A DNA stretch of 64,000 nucleotides from Bacteroidota bacterium (GCA_016213405.1 JACRAM010000071.1:62001-126000); one strand, 5' to 3'; shown: positions 32,378-41,742, numbered from the stretch's first letter. The notes: a model not told the origin generated them from the letters alone. Numbers and translations: made by a program.

Positions 32378-34063
32378 ATGAAAAAAATCATCTTCCCTCT
32401 TTCATTGCTTTTCTATTGTGCTGTAAACGCACAAAACACATTTCCTTCAAGCGGTAATGCAGGCATTGGAACAACCACTCCTTCAACACAATTAGAAGTA
32501 AAAGGAATTACCAAAACAGATACGCTCTTGTTTCCTGACGGAACATTTCAAACCACAGCCACCCGCGATAGTGTTCAACTGCTGAAAGTAGGTAAGAATT
32601 CACTTGTTGTTACCGAAAAAGGCGCTATGCGTGATGACGGAGCATTGCGCATTCAAACAGCAGATACGGTCACTCAAGTTACATGCATTATCATTCCTCC
32701 TACTAGCGGTCAACAGGGTGGTGGTAGTATGATTTGTGATAGCAGCACTGTAATATTTTCTCCAAATGATAATAACACAATTATTAATGCCGGTAACATC
32801 GGCAAAGTCGGAATCGGAATTTTTTCTCCCACAGAAAAACTCACAGTAGAAGGAACAATTCAAAGCACATCAGGAGGTTTTAAATTTCCTGACAATACTA
32901 TTCAAACTACTGCTTCTACTCCTCTTTCTAACAACCCTACCTTTAATACAGTTACCGTTACAAATAAAATCATCACTCCCAGAATTACTTCACCCGATAG
33001 TATAATTAGATTTGGAGACAGTACGCTTGTTATAGACGCTTTTTATCCGCGTCTTTATAATGACCAAACCACAAGTACTCAAAAAGGAATAGGAATTGGA
33101 TATAATACAAATGGAATAGGAATTCATGCAGTCGCAGTAGGAGGTTTCGCAACAGCTGCCGGAATTGGTTCAATCGCTGTAGGTGATTATGTTCTTGCCG
33201 CGGGTACAAATTCCATACTATTTGGAACTGGAACTGGCACATCTCCTTTCCCATATCTTTTAAATAGCCAACAAAATTCTTTTATGATTGGCTTCAATAG
33301 CGATATACCTACACTTACAGTAAGGCAAGCAAGTGGAGCGGGAACAACAGGCAATGTAGGAATTGGGACATCAAACCCTGTTGAAAAATTAGATGTTGCT
33401 GGTAATGCGTTATTTTCTGGTAATGTTGGTATTGGCACAACAACTCCCCAATCTACATTAGATGTGCGTGGATACATCATCAATGGCGGTTCTGATTTTA
33501 AACTTGGAATGTTTGACGGACGACCACAAAAAACTAAAACCGCTAACCGCGCTTTAGTTCATGATGGATGGCAAGCTGGGCAAGATAATCTTGTTATAAA
33601 TTATGACGGTGATTTTGAAGATGGAGTTTTTGTTGGCGGACCAAAATTGGTCGTTGACGGAAATGTAGGAATAGGCACAACATGTCCCTCTGAAAGATTA
33701 GCCGTTAATGGAAAAATTAAAGCGCGTCAGGAAGTTATTGTTGAAGCAACGGGCGGTTGGTGCGATTATAAATTTGAATCCACTTACAAACGAATGACAT
33801 GGCAGGACAAGATGAACTATTTTAAAGAATTCAAACACCTGCCGGATGTTGAACCAGAAAGCATAATAACCTCTGATGGATTAAAACTTGCTCACACTAT
33901 GAAAGGATTAACTGGCAATGTTGAAGATAACAGTTTGGATATTATTGATATTTATCAGAGATTAGAAAAGGTAGAAAAAGAAAATGCAATTCTAAAACAA
34001 CTGTTCCTTAAATTAGGTTTAGAGGTAACAGGAGAATATCTCAAAACATTTAATAACAAATAG
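32378..34063 (+). CDS. Secreted tail-fibre-like protein with GIGTTTP repeats and YadA-like head stretch
   Basis: A 561-residue exported protein with signal MKKIIFPLSLLFYCAVNAQ. It repeats the module 'GNVGIGTTTPxxxLDVxG' at least five times, as in phage tail fibres and many Bacteroidota surface proteins. A central 'AVAVGGFATAAGIGSIAVGD' stretch resembles the left-handed YadA head repeat. Near the C-terminus 'YFKEFKHLPDVEPESIITSD' leads into a coiled coil ('IYQRLEKVEKENAILKQLFL'), the usual end of such proteins and a likely trimerisation element. It heads a three-gene cluster (34084, 34753) of exported proteins. Confidence 0.75.
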   Translation: MKKIIFPLSLLFYCAVNAQNTFPSSGNAGIGTTTPSTQLEVKGITKTDTLLFPDGTFQTTATRDSVQLLKVGKNSLVVTEKGAMRDDGALRIQTADTVTQVTCIIIPPTSGQQGGGSMICDSSTVIFSPNDNNTIINAGNIGKVGIGIFSPTEKLTVEGTIQSTSGGFKFPDNTIQTTASTPLSNNPTFNTVTVTNKIITPRITSPDSIIRFGDSTLVIDAFYPRLYNDQTTSTQKGIGIGYNTNGIGIHAVAVGGFATAAGIGSIAVGDYVLAAGTNSILFGTGTGTSPFPYLLNSQQNSFMIGFNSDIPTLTVRQASGAGTTGNVGIGTSNPVEKLDVAGNALFSGNVGIGTTTPQSTLDVRGYIINGGSDFKLGMFDGRPQKTKTANRALVHDGWQAGQDNLVINYDGDFEDGVFVGGPKLVVDGNVGIGTTCPSERLAVNGKIKARQEVIVEATGGWCDYKFESTYKRMTWQDKMNYFKEFKHLPDVEPESIITSDGLKLAHTMKGLTGNVEDNSLDIIDIYQRLEKVEKENAILKQLFLKLGLEVTGEYLKTFNNK

Positions 34064-34083
34064 GCAAAAATATAAGATGAATT

Positions 34084-34731
34084 ATGAAACGAATAAAAGT
34101 TTGGATGATAATAGGTTTAATACTTAGCGTAGAAGGAATCCGCTGTCAGGATTTCAACTATTCAGATTCTTTGTTAAAGAGAAAGAACATTATCCATCTG
34201 CTTGGCTATTCAAGGGTATTAGAGCGCTTCAGGCAACCAGTAATTTTGACTACAGACATTCCGTTGGGTATTGGTATAGACATTAATCAGGGGATACAAT
34301 TAGAGCAAACAGGATTATCAGCAGGAGGGCATATATTAATACGCAATAAAAACAAATTCAAAACCGCAGTAAAGAGCCATCTGACAATGGTAGGAATGTA
34401 CTCAGAATCTTTCACGATATATGACCTTAGTTTCAGAACAGAAGTTCTGAGCGGATGGTATTCCCCTCACTGGTTTCTTGCTGTAGCAATAAATACAACA
34501 TTACCCATCGTTAGGAATTTTTCATTCGCAAGCGAAACATACCGCAATCTCTATAATCCTCCCTCTGGATGGTACCATCCAGAGGGCGTAGGTTTTGGTT
34601 ATGGCGCTATTATAGGATATACTATAAAACAACGCTCCGATATTATTTTGAGATTTGATAAGGGCTTTTATAATTATGGTTATTATCTATCACTGGATAA
34701 TTTTAGCATTCAAATAAATTATAGATTTTAA
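34084..34731 (+). CDS. Hypothetical exported (probable outer-membrane) protein
   Basis: A 215-residue protein with a signal-like start (MKRIKVWMIIGLILSVEGI). Aromatic, alternating strands toward the end ('GFYNYGYYLSLDNFSIQINY' and a final RF) suggest a small outer-membrane barrel. No family recognised. A perfect 26-bp palindrome with a 2-bp centre (34561-34586) encodes PPSGWYHPEG in the middle. It is 20 bp after the tail-fibre-like gene. Confidence 0.55.
   Translation: MKRIKVWMIIGLILSVEGIRCQDFNYSDSLLKRKNIIHLLGYSRVLERFRQPVILTTDIPLGIGIDINQGIQLEQTGLSAGGHILIRNKNKFKTAVKSHLTMVGMYSESFTIYDLSFRTEVLSGWYSPHWFLAVAINTTLPIVRNFSFASETYRNLYNPPSGWYHPEGVGFGYGAIIGYTIKQRSDIILRFDKGFYNYGYYLSLDNFSIQINYRF
34561..34586. 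repeat. Perfect 26-bp palindrome inside a coding region
   Basis: CCCTCTGGATGG, TA, CCATCCAGAGGG: 12-bp arms with no mismatch. Its CCCTCTGGA core resembles the element at 16015 and 22070, but the remainder differs. Confidence 0.7.
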
Positions 34732-34752
34732 AAATCCTAAAAAACATTATCC

Positions 34753-35859
34753 ATGAGAACTAAAATATTCTACCTACTGTTTTTATTTTTAGGATTAAAC
34801 ACCTTCGGTTGGGCGCAATTCGACCCTCCTGTTTTATATGGTAATAATGGAACTAATGATATTAATTTTACTACCTGTCCATCCATTGTCCCTCTGAATT
34901 TTTCCTCCAACTATGATTTTGCCTGGGAGGGAAGAAAAAACTATATATGGACATTATATCGAAATGGTATTAATATAGCACAAGTCACTCAAGAGTTTAA
35001 ATATAACAACTGTGTCTCGGCATGTTGCCCAGCTCCACCTCCCGGTGACCCTAATCACTGTGATCCATGCGCCTGCATACCGCCTTCAGTAGTTTTCAGC
35101 AATATTCCTCCATTATCAGGAGCATATCAGGTGCGACTGTATGTACAACCATGGACCAAACTTCTATTTGTATACGTTCAGATTGGTGCAGCCGTATATA
35201 TCAAGTACTCCAATGTGATTAATGTTACAAGATTTGATGACGGGCTTGAATGTAAATGCGAGATCCCGCAAAATTCATCTGTTTCATGTGTCCCAATTAA
35301 CAGTGGTTCCTTTTTTTTCCCATGGAAATTTCGTGCAGTTCATAATGTTGATATGAGTTGCGCTATTCACAATAATAGAAATGTAACCTTAATTGCAGGA
35401 GATAAAGTTTCATTACTACCCGGATTTAGAAGTGGAACGGGAGGCAACACACATTTTAGAGCATATCTTGACCCATGCAATATAATCCAACCTCCAGATC
35501 CAGCAAAGAATGCAGATAGTACAATTATAACTGATACCTTGATTGAATCCCAAACTACTCAAACGGCAATAAATCAAAATACTGAATTAAACAGAGAAAT
35601 ACAAAATCAAGATATGATTATTTATCCCAATCCTAATAATGGCTCGTTCACCATTAAACTCACAGATGAAGGTGAGTTGCAAAATATTAACTACACTATA
35701 GAAATCTACAACACCCTCGGAGAAAAAGTGACACAAAGTGTTATTCCGAGCGGAGTAAGGAATCTCACAATTGATTTAAGTGAGCGTCCCAAAGGCATCT
35801 ACTTCATAAAAGCAACCAGCCGAGAAAATGTATTTACAGAGAAAGTGATAGTGCAGTAA
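34753..35859 (+). CDS. Secreted protein with T9SS type A sorting domain
   Basis: A 368-residue protein with signal MRTKIFYLLFLFLGLNTFGW. The body contains a Cys cluster ('NNCVSACCPAPPPGD', 'CDPCACIPP') and beta-rich segments of no known family, including 'VTLIAGDKVSLLPGFRSGTG', a stretch common in Bacteroidota cargo proteins. The end is a type A sorting domain: 'MIIYPNPNNGSFTIKL', 'IEIYNTLGEKV', 'LSERPKGIYFIKA' and a final KVIVQ. It is the last gene of the exported-protein cluster and a probable T9SS client. Confidence 0.85.
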   Translation: MRTKIFYLLFLFLGLNTFGWAQFDPPVLYGNNGTNDINFTTCPSIVPLNFSSNYDFAWEGRKNYIWTLYRNGINIAQVTQEFKYNNCVSACCPAPPPGDPNHCDPCACIPPSVVFSNIPPLSGAYQVRLYVQPWTKLLFVYVQIGAAVYIKYSNVINVTRFDDGLECKCEIPQNSSVSCVPINSGSFFFPWKFRAVHNVDMSCAIHNNRNVTLIAGDKVSLLPGFRSGTGGNTHFRAYLDPCNIIQPPDPAKNADSTIITDTLIESQTTQTAINQNTELNREIQNQDMIIYPNPNNGSFTIKLTDEGELQNINYTIEIYNTLGEKVTQSVIPSGVRNLTIDLSERPKGIYFIKATSRENVFTEKVIVQ

Positions 35860-35860
35860 G

Positions 35861-36670
35861 TTATTTACCCTTTTCCCTGAAACACATCCCTGAAAACTTC
35901 TTCACTGTTTTAAATGTTTCTTCTGGCGCTTCGTAAAAACCCATGTGCCCTGCATGTTCGAGAACAATGTTGAAACTTTTCTTTGGCAAACTGGTTAGCA
36001 GAAGAAGATTGTCCCAGGCAAGAATCACATCCTGCTTGCCGATGATAAACAGAACAGGATATGTGGCGTTCTTCAAAACCAGTTCGCGCGAAGGGCGCTC
36101 TTTCATTCCTAACAGTGCGGCAACAATTCCTTCTTTGGGAGTATTGAGCGCAATTTGTTTTGCTTTGCCCACTTCATCTTTCAAAAGCGGAACATTTTTC
36201 TGCGCGAAAAGTTTTGGAATCAGATCGGAGACAAATTGCGTGTGGTCTTTTTTCACAATTTCAGCAACGCGGTCTCGGTCTTTTTTCTTTTCATCTGAAT
36301 CGGGCATGGCGGTGGAATGAAAAATACAAAGCCCTGAAAGATTCTGCGGAAACAATTCGGCAAACGCCAGCGCAATATATCCTCCCATGGAATGCCCGAC
36401 CACCACATACTTTCTCAATTCAAGAGAATCCAAAACTGATTTCACGCACTCCGCCATGAGTTCCATGCTGTGAACATATCCTATTGCGGGAGTTTCTCCA
36501 TGACCGGGCAAATCAATGGCGATGACACGAAATCGTTTTGAAAGTTTAGCGGAGAACTCATCCCAGATTTCCAAACTCTCCAGAAACCCGTGAAGCAAAA
36601 CAATCACTCGCCCTTTTCCCTTATCGCTGTACCTGACCTTTACGTTCCTAAACTCCGCTTGCTTAATCAT
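35861..36670 (-). CDS. Alpha/beta hydrolase
   Basis: A 269-residue hydrolase. 'VIVLLHGFLESLEIWDEF' contains the oxyanion-hole HG motif. 'VVGHSMGGYIALAFAE' holds the nucleophilic Ser (about residue 94). The acid is probably in 'FIIGKQDVILAW', and 'LEHAGHMGFYEAPEE' provides the catalytic His. No signal peptide. Substrate is unknown. Such genes often act as esterases or C-C hydrolases. Its stop codon is adjacent to that of the convergent T9SS cargo gene. Confidence 0.88.
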   Translation of the reverse strand: MIKQAEFRNVKVRYSDKGKGRVIVLLHGFLESLEIWDEFSAKLSKRFRVIAIDLPGHGETPAIGYVHSMELMAECVKSVLDSLELRKYVVVGHSMGGYIALAFAELFPQNLSGLCIFHSTAMPDSDEKKKDRDRVAEIVKKDHTQFVSDLIPKLFAQKNVPLLKDEVGKAKQIALNTPKEGIVAALLGMKERPSRELVLKNATYPVLFIIGKQDVILAWDNLLLLTSLPKKSFNIVLEHAGHMGFYEAPEETFKTVKKFSGMCFREKGK

Positions 36671-36756
36671 TGTTTTATTGTTGGATTGCTATATTGCTAA
36701 AAATAAAATGGACAATAAAACAATTTAACCATGTAACAATATATCAATATGATAAT

Positions 36757-38049
36757 TTATTTAGCATTCATCATCTCCTCAATCTCATCCGCTTCAATGG
36801 GAATGTTTTTCATCAGATCATCATTTCCGTTTTTGGTGATGAGAATATCGTTTTCCAGTCGGATGCCGAGTTTCTCCCTGCGGATGTAAATGCCGGGTTC
36901 GCAGGTAAAAACCATTCCGGCTTCAAACTTGCGGTAGCGGCTTCCGTAATCGTGCACATCCAGTCCGAGATAATGCGAAGTGCCATGCATGAAATATTTT
37001 TTGTAGAGAGGATTTGCCGGATCCTGCTTTTTCACATCAGAAAGTTTGAGAAGTTTGAGCTTGATGAGTTCTTCTTCCGTTAATTTTCCCACGGCTTCGT
37101 TGTAATCAATAATATTATTTCCAACCTTCAGCATGGAGATGGCGCCACGCATCACGCGAAGCACAGCATTGTAAACCGCCTTTTGTCTTTTAGAAAATTC
37201 TCCGCTCACAGGAAGGCACCTTGTTAAGTCAGAAGCGTAGTTGGCATATTCAGCAGCCACATCCAGCAGAATCACATCGTTCTTTTTGCATTGCTTGTTG
37301 TTATCAATGTAATGCAGCACACAGGCGTTGAAGCCCGATGCGATAATAGGCGTGTAAGCAAATCCTGTTGAGCGGTTGCGCACAAACTCATGAATCAGTT
37401 CGGCTTCAATTTCATATTCCCACACACCGGGTTTTACAAGCGGGAGCAATCTGCGGAAACCTTTTTCGGTGATGTCGCATGCCTGCTGAATCAGTGCTAC
37501 TTCTTCTTTTGATTTTATCGCCCGCAACTTGTGCATGAGCGGCTGAACGCGCTCATAATTATGAAGCGGGTATTGCTCCCGGCACCATTTTACAAAGCGT
37601 GAATCGCGGGTTTCAACTTCAATCACAGCGCGCAAATGTTCATTCGTATTCAGATAAACATGTTCGCACTCGCACATCAGCTGATGAAAAATAGTTTTGA
37701 ATTGCGAAAGCCAGTAAACTGTTTGCACGCCAGAAGTTTCTGTTGCGCGTTTCTTGGTAAGTTTTTCTCCTTCCCAGATGGCAATGTGCTCGTTGGTTTC
37801 TTTCAGGAAAAGAATTTCTTTATGCTCATTAAGTTTAGCGTCAGGAAAGATCAGCAGGATGCTTTCTTCCTGGTCAACGCCCGAGAGCCAGAAAATATCT
37901 GTTTGCTGTTTGAACGGCATGGAGCCATCAGCGCTCATAGGCATGATGTCGCTGCTGTTAAAAAGAGCCAGCGACCCTGCTTTTAGTTCTTTCACAAACC
38001 GCTTGCGGTTGTTGATGAAAAGCTGTTGGGGAATTTGGTTGTATCTCAT
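36757..38049 (-). CDS. pepP: Aminopeptidase P family metallopeptidase (Xaa-Pro)
   Basis: A 430-residue M24B enzyme that removes N-terminal residues preceding proline. The N-terminal domain (about 1-170) has 'MSADGSMPFKQQTDIFWLSG'. The pita-bread catalytic domain shows the dimetal ligands: Asp in 'DVILLDVAAEY' and 'ASDLTRCLPV', His in 'MHGTSHYLGLDVHD', Glu in 'VFTCEPGIYI', and Glu in 'GIRLENDILIT'. Length fits PepP. It appears monocistronic, with AT-rich spacers either side. Confidence 0.93.
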   Translation of the reverse strand: MRYNQIPQQLFINNRKRFVKELKAGSLALFNSSDIMPMSADGSMPFKQQTDIFWLSGVDQEESILLIFPDAKLNEHKEILFLKETNEHIAIWEGEKLTKKRATETSGVQTVYWLSQFKTIFHQLMCECEHVYLNTNEHLRAVIEVETRDSRFVKWCREQYPLHNYERVQPLMHKLRAIKSKEEVALIQQACDITEKGFRRLLPLVKPGVWEYEIEAELIHEFVRNRSTGFAYTPIIASGFNACVLHYIDNNKQCKKNDVILLDVAAEYANYASDLTRCLPVSGEFSKRQKAVYNAVLRVMRGAISMLKVGNNIIDYNEAVGKLTEEELIKLKLLKLSDVKKQDPANPLYKKYFMHGTSHYLGLDVHDYGSRYRKFEAGMVFTCEPGIYIRREKLGIRLENDILITKNGNDDLMKNIPIEADEIEEMMNAK

Positions 38050-38118
38050 AGGAATTACTGTTTTATTGACATATTGATTTATTGTACTATTCTGATTTTG
38101 TCCGAGGTTGATTATGAA

Positions 38119-38496
38119 TCATATTTTCAGTTTATCATTTGTAAAGTTAATCAAGTGGTGAATCGATTGAGGGAGTTTTTGAAGTTCTGAAAAAACAGAT
38201 TGGTATTTTTCTTCTTTTAAAAGCCCTCTCACCTTGCTTTTTTGATTCCAATCAAACGATTCGTGCAAGGATCCAAAACTATAACGGTAAAATTTTATTT
38301 TATCCTTTTTAGAATACCTGCCAAACCCCTCGGCAATATTTGCAGAAATGGAATCTACTGATCGAACAAATTGTCTGCCTACAGTATCGCGTGAAAAAAA
38401 ATCCCATTTAACAACTATATTCCAAGTATAATTACTTAAATGAAATGAGATTTTATACGCTTCAATATCATTGAGTGTTAAATACTTTTTTCCCAT
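38119..38496 (-). CDS. Four-helix bundle protein (S23 / 23S rRNA IVP family)
   Basis: A 125-residue protein. 'LNDIEAYKISFHLSNYTW' starts helix 1, and 'QFVRSVDSISANIAEGFGRY' is the diagnostic stretch of the four-helix-bundle family first found in 23S rRNA intervening sequences. Members are small pentameric bundles of unknown function, often next to repeats. Here the start lies beside the MITE-like repeat at 38534. Confidence 0.85.
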   Translation of the reverse strand: MGKKYLTLNDIEAYKISFHLSNYTWNIVVKWDFFSRDTVGRQFVRSVDSISANIAEGFGRYSKKDKIKFYRYSFGSLHESFDWNQKSKVRGLLKEEKYQSVFSELQKLPQSIHHLINFTNDKLKI

Positions 38497-38533
38497 ATTA
38501 CATTAATCGTTTTTCCACAGGCAATAAAACAAT

Positions 38534-38736
38534 AGGTATATGCACTTAGGTCGCCTTATAGTTAATTCTTGTATTTCTCTGCGGTTCTCAGCGTGATTTT
38601 TCTCTGTGAACTCAGCGGTTAAAAAATTTTCCCGAAGGGATGGAAATCCAACCGCAGAGAACGCTGAGATTTTCGCAGAGAGCCGCAGAGTTTGGATAAG
38701 TCCTGTCATGCTTGGGATTCTTATGTGCATATACCT
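38534..38736. mobile_element. MITE-like fold-back element with 10-bp flanking direct repeats
   Basis: The ends AGGTATATGCAC (38534-38545) and GTGCATATACCT (38725-38736) are perfect inverted repeats. The identical 10-mer ATAAAACAAT flanks both sides (38524-38533 and 38737-38746), as expected of a target-site duplication. Inside, CTCTGCGGTTCTCAGCG and its inverted copies (AACCGCAGAGAACGCTGAG, GCAGAGAGCCGCAGAG) form a second fold-back. No coding capacity. Confidence 0.65.
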
Positions 38737-38779
38737 ATAAAACAATAAAACAATATAGCAATCAATCAATAAAAGCAAT

Positions 38780-39046
38780 TCAACTTTTAAACCTTGCAAT
38801 CTTATTTTTAAGAACTCCTTCGTCTTCCGCTACAATATTAAGTCTTTTATGGGAACTTGTAAATCCTGAAATGATTTCTATGTTTTTCTTCGGCAGACCA
38901 AAAACTTCGGATAAATATTCAACCAGATACGCGTTGGCTTTTCCGTTTACAGGCTGCGCTTTTATTTTGATACGAAGCGAACCATCCGCGTTAACAGAAA
39001 CGGAATCTATTTTGCTTTTTGGTTTTACGATGCAGCGAATCTGCAT
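38780..39046 (-). CDS. DUF167 (YggU) family protein
   Basis: An 88-residue protein with the family pattern 'IRCIVKPKSKIDSV', 'LRIKIKAQPVNGKANAYLVE', 'FGLPKKNIEIISGFTSSHK'. It is a small alpha/beta fold conserved from bacteria to eukaryotes, with no established biochemical role. It lies 14 bp downstream of the substrate-binding protein gene on the same strand and is probably cotranscribed with it. Confidence 0.9.
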   Translation of the reverse strand: MQIRCIVKPKSKIDSVSVNADGSLRIKIKAQPVNGKANAYLVEYLSEVFGLPKKNIEIISGFTSSHKRLNIVAEDEGVLKNKIARFKS

Positions 39047-39060
39047 GGAGAGAAAACGAA

Positions 39061-40791
39061 TCAGGGTTTATGGGCAGGAGGGTTTTTCATGATATATACT
39101 TCCGAAAAATCCTTGTAGTTCATGGGGTTAAAATAAAAATTCTTCACATACGAATGAATCATCTTCAGGTTTTCGCCATACCAGAGAATGATCAAGGGCG
39201 CATCCAGCATCATCAGTTGTTCCGCTTTAATAAAATCCGCATAGGCGCTGTCCTGGTTTCTTTCTTTAGATCCTTTCACAACCAGACTGTCAAACATTGG
39301 ATTTTTATAGCGGACAGAATTAGGATAGGAAGGCACATTCAAGCTGTCGGGAACATCTCCTCCATACAGCGTGCGCAGAAAATTTTCCGGGCTCGGGTAA
39401 TCTGCCGCCCAGCCGGAGCGAAAAATATCTGACTTGCCTAGTTTTGAATCGTCCAGTTTTTGAATGAACGGAACCACTGTGTAATCAATATCAACATTCA
39501 GTACTTTCTTTAGCTGTTTCTTTACCTCTTCCACCACATCCGCATACTTGCCTCCTCCGCTGTTTACTTCAATGGTCACTTGCGGGAAATTTTTTCCATC
39601 GGGATAGCCCGCCTCCGCCAACAGTTTTTTCGCTTTATCGGGATTAAAATTATATCCTTTGATTTGAGTAATGTCGTAGCCGGAAATCCCGGGAGGGGTG
39701 AGCCCGCAAATGCCGGGACCAAATGCTTCTGTATTCAGCACATCAGAAATTATTTTATCGCGGTCAATAGCATAAGAAAATGCCTGTCTTACTTTTATAT
39801 TGTCAAACGGCTTGCGCATGATATTGAACTGGTAATACTGGGTCATCAGTTCCGAATTGCGCTGCAAATAATATTTGGGGTTCTTGCTGCTGAAATCGGC
39901 AATCTGCTGTTCCACCATGGTGCTGATGGATGCAGCCGGTAATCCGAAGATAATCTGTATCTCCCCATTTTTAAACGCCTCCAGTTCTTTTGTTTTATCA
40001 GAAATGAAACGGATGTTGATTGAATCCAAAAAAGGAAGCTTATTGCCAAGAGAATCCGTTCGGTGATAAGATGGATTCCTGAGAAGAAGAACGTTATCAT
40101 CGGTACTTGCGCTGCTGAACATGAACGGGCCGGTTCCGATTTTCATTTCGCTGCCATATTTTTCAACGGCTTCATGAGGAATTACGTATCCGGAAGGACC
40201 TGCTAACAGGTACAAAAAAGAACTGGACGGAGCATTAAGAGTAATCTGCAGTTCATAATCTCCGAGCACTTTCACTCCTTCAAGTTCAAACGATGGTCTT
40301 CCTTTTTTACCTGCTTCATAATATTCTTTTGCGCCTTTTACAAAGTTTCTTAATTCAGAAAGCAGGTTGTTTTCGGATGGGGTGCAAATCTGTTCAAAAG
40401 AATATTTGAAATCCTGCGCTCTTACTTCGCGCCCGATACCTTCTGTAAAACAGGCATCGTTATGAAACATCACTCCTTTTTTGAGTTTGAAAGTATAAAC
40501 CACTCCATCTTCACTTATCTGCCAGCTTTCTGCAATGCAGGGCATCACCAGAGTGATTTTTTTAGTATCCAGCCGAACAAGGCCTTCATAAATCTGGTTG
40601 GCAATGTTATTGGAAACTGCATCTGAAATGGCAGGTGGGAAAAGAGAAACATAAGGATCTGTTTCATTTACCCGAAGCATCCCCCCATATACCCTTCCGC
40701 CTACTGCTTCGGGATGGGCATTAGAATTACTGCCCGGATTCCCACAGCCATATACTAATAATGATACTAAAAAAAGGGTAAACTTTTTCAT
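39061..40791 (-). CDS. ABC transporter peptide substrate-binding lipoprotein (family 5)
   Basis: A 576-residue DppA/OppA-like protein. The N-terminus MKKFTLFLVSLLVYGCGN is a lipoprotein signal with the Cys at about residue 16. The family 5 landmarks are 'IYEGLVRLD', 'GVVYTFKLKKGVMFHNDACF', 'VRQAFSYAIDRDKII' and 'PDKAKKLLAEAGYPDGKNFP'. It would deliver oligopeptides to a permease, but no permease or ATPase genes are here. A -7 box (TATTTTTG, minus strand 40821-40814) lies 22 nt upstream. Confidence 0.92.
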   Translation of the reverse strand: MKKFTLFLVSLLVYGCGNPGSNSNAHPEAVGGRVYGGMLRVNETDPYVSLFPPAISDAVSNNIANQIYEGLVRLDTKKITLVMPCIAESWQISEDGVVYTFKLKKGVMFHNDACFTEGIGREVRAQDFKYSFEQICTPSENNLLSELRNFVKGAKEYYEAGKKGRPSFELEGVKVLGDYELQITLNAPSSSFLYLLAGPSGYVIPHEAVEKYGSEMKIGTGPFMFSSASTDDNVLLLRNPSYHRTDSLGNKLPFLDSINIRFISDKTKELEAFKNGEIQIIFGLPAASISTMVEQQIADFSSKNPKYYLQRNSELMTQYYQFNIMRKPFDNIKVRQAFSYAIDRDKIISDVLNTEAFGPGICGLTPPGISGYDITQIKGYNFNPDKAKKLLAEAGYPDGKNFPQVTIEVNSGGGKYADVVEEVKKQLKKVLNVDIDYTVVPFIQKLDDSKLGKSDIFRSGWAADYPSPENFLRTLYGGDVPDSLNVPSYPNSVRYKNPMFDSLVVKGSKERNQDSAYADFIKAEQLMMLDAPLIILWYGENLKMIHSYVKNFYFNPMNYKDFSEVYIMKNPPAHKP

Positions 40792-40867
40792 GAATTACAG
40801 TACAAAATGCGGGCAAAAATACAAATTATTGGCTCGGAACACCCCCCACAAAATCCTTTTAAAAATG

Positions 40868-40895
40868 TTGCCATTTCAATAAAGTATTATATTTG
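40868..40895 (+). promoter_or_regulatory. Promoter of the secreted protein gene at 40924
   Basis: TTG (40868-40870), 17 nt, TATATTTG (40888-40895), followed by a leader of about 25 nt. Confidence 0.5.
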
Positions 40896-40923
40896 TGCCA
40901 CTAAAAAACGAGTTATTAAGCGA

Positions 40924-41715
40924 ATGAAAAAGATTGTTATTCTGATTCAAGGATTCCTGAGCATTGTGTTTATTTCTTCTGCCGGGAATATTATTCTGGA
41001 GGGAAATTATCAAGGCAAAAATTTATATGTGCAAAATCCGTTTGCCGGCACAGGAGTAGGTTTCTGCGTTCAGAAAGTGGAAGTGAACGGACAGGTTACC
41101 ACCGATGAGATCAATTCCAGCGCGTTTGAAATTGATTTCAACAACTACCAGTTTAAAATAGGAGACAAGGTGACTGTTAAAATCACCCATAAAGACGATT
41201 GCAAGCCAAAAGTTCTGAATCCGGAAGTGCTGAAACCCAAGAGTACCTTTGAGGTGATTACCATGAAACTTGATAATGATGGAACGCTGAAATGGAACAC
41301 CAAAAATGAGACAGGAAAACTTCCTTTCGTGATTGAACAATATCGCTGGAACAAATGGGTGAAAGTTGGAGAACTTGATGGAAAAGGAATTGGAGATAAC
41401 AACGATTATGTTTTCAAAATAACTACCCTCCATTCAGGTGAAAATCAAATTCGCATCAAACAAATTGATTATACCAGCCAGCCGAGATATTCAAAACCTG
41501 TGAAGTTTGTTTCTGCCATCCCTGAAATTACTTTTGCCCCGCAGCGTGTTACCAAAGACATTACTTTCTCTGCTGAAACTTTATATGAAATTTATGACCA
41601 GTACGGAAATGTGGTTAAGAAAGGATTCGGAAAATCGGTTGATTGCGGAAACCTTGCGAAAGGAGTTTATTATCTGAACTATGATAATAAAACGGCTGAA
41701 TTTATTAAGAAGTAA
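40924..41715 (+). CDS. Hypothetical secreted protein
   Basis: A 263-residue protein starting MKKIVILIQGFLSIVFISSA. It is beta-rich: 'GFCVQKVEVNGQVTTDEINS' and 'FEIDFNNYQFKIGDKVTVKI' in the first half and 'HSGENQIRIKQIDYTSQPRY' later. The last 45 residues ('TLYEIYDQYGNVVKKGFGKS', 'NLAKGVYYLNYDNKTAEF') resemble a divergent type A sorting domain, but the SPNP motif is absent. I know similar proteins only as conserved Bacteroidota hypotheticals. ATG 40924 is supported by the promoter at 40888. A terminator follows at 41743. Confidence 0.65.
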   Translation: MKKIVILIQGFLSIVFISSAGNIILEGNYQGKNLYVQNPFAGTGVGFCVQKVEVNGQVTTDEINSSAFEIDFNNYQFKIGDKVTVKITHKDDCKPKVLNPEVLKPKSTFEVITMKLDNDGTLKWNTKNETGKLPFVIEQYRWNKWVKVGELDGKGIGDNNDYVFKITTLHSGENQIRIKQIDYTSQPRYSKPVKFVSAIPEITFAPQRVTKDITFSAETLYEIYDQYGNVVKKGFGKSVDCGNLAKGVYYLNYDNKTAEFIKK

Positions 41716-41742
41716 CCCTTGAAAAATCCCTGATATTATTTT

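Noticed and set aside
34561-34586. Intrinsic terminator at the perfect palindrome
   Set aside because: It lies in the middle of an open reading frame, has no T run, and the gene continues normally after it.
36670-37083. A 137-codon plus-strand frame opposite the aminopeptidase gene
   Set aside because: Antisense to conserved M24 residues. The first part is AT-rich spacer and no domain is recognisable.
38497-38779. A small gene in the repeat-rich gap between the four-helix-bundle gene and the DUF167 gene
   Set aside because: Frames there consist of the fold-back element. No start context or known domain is visible.
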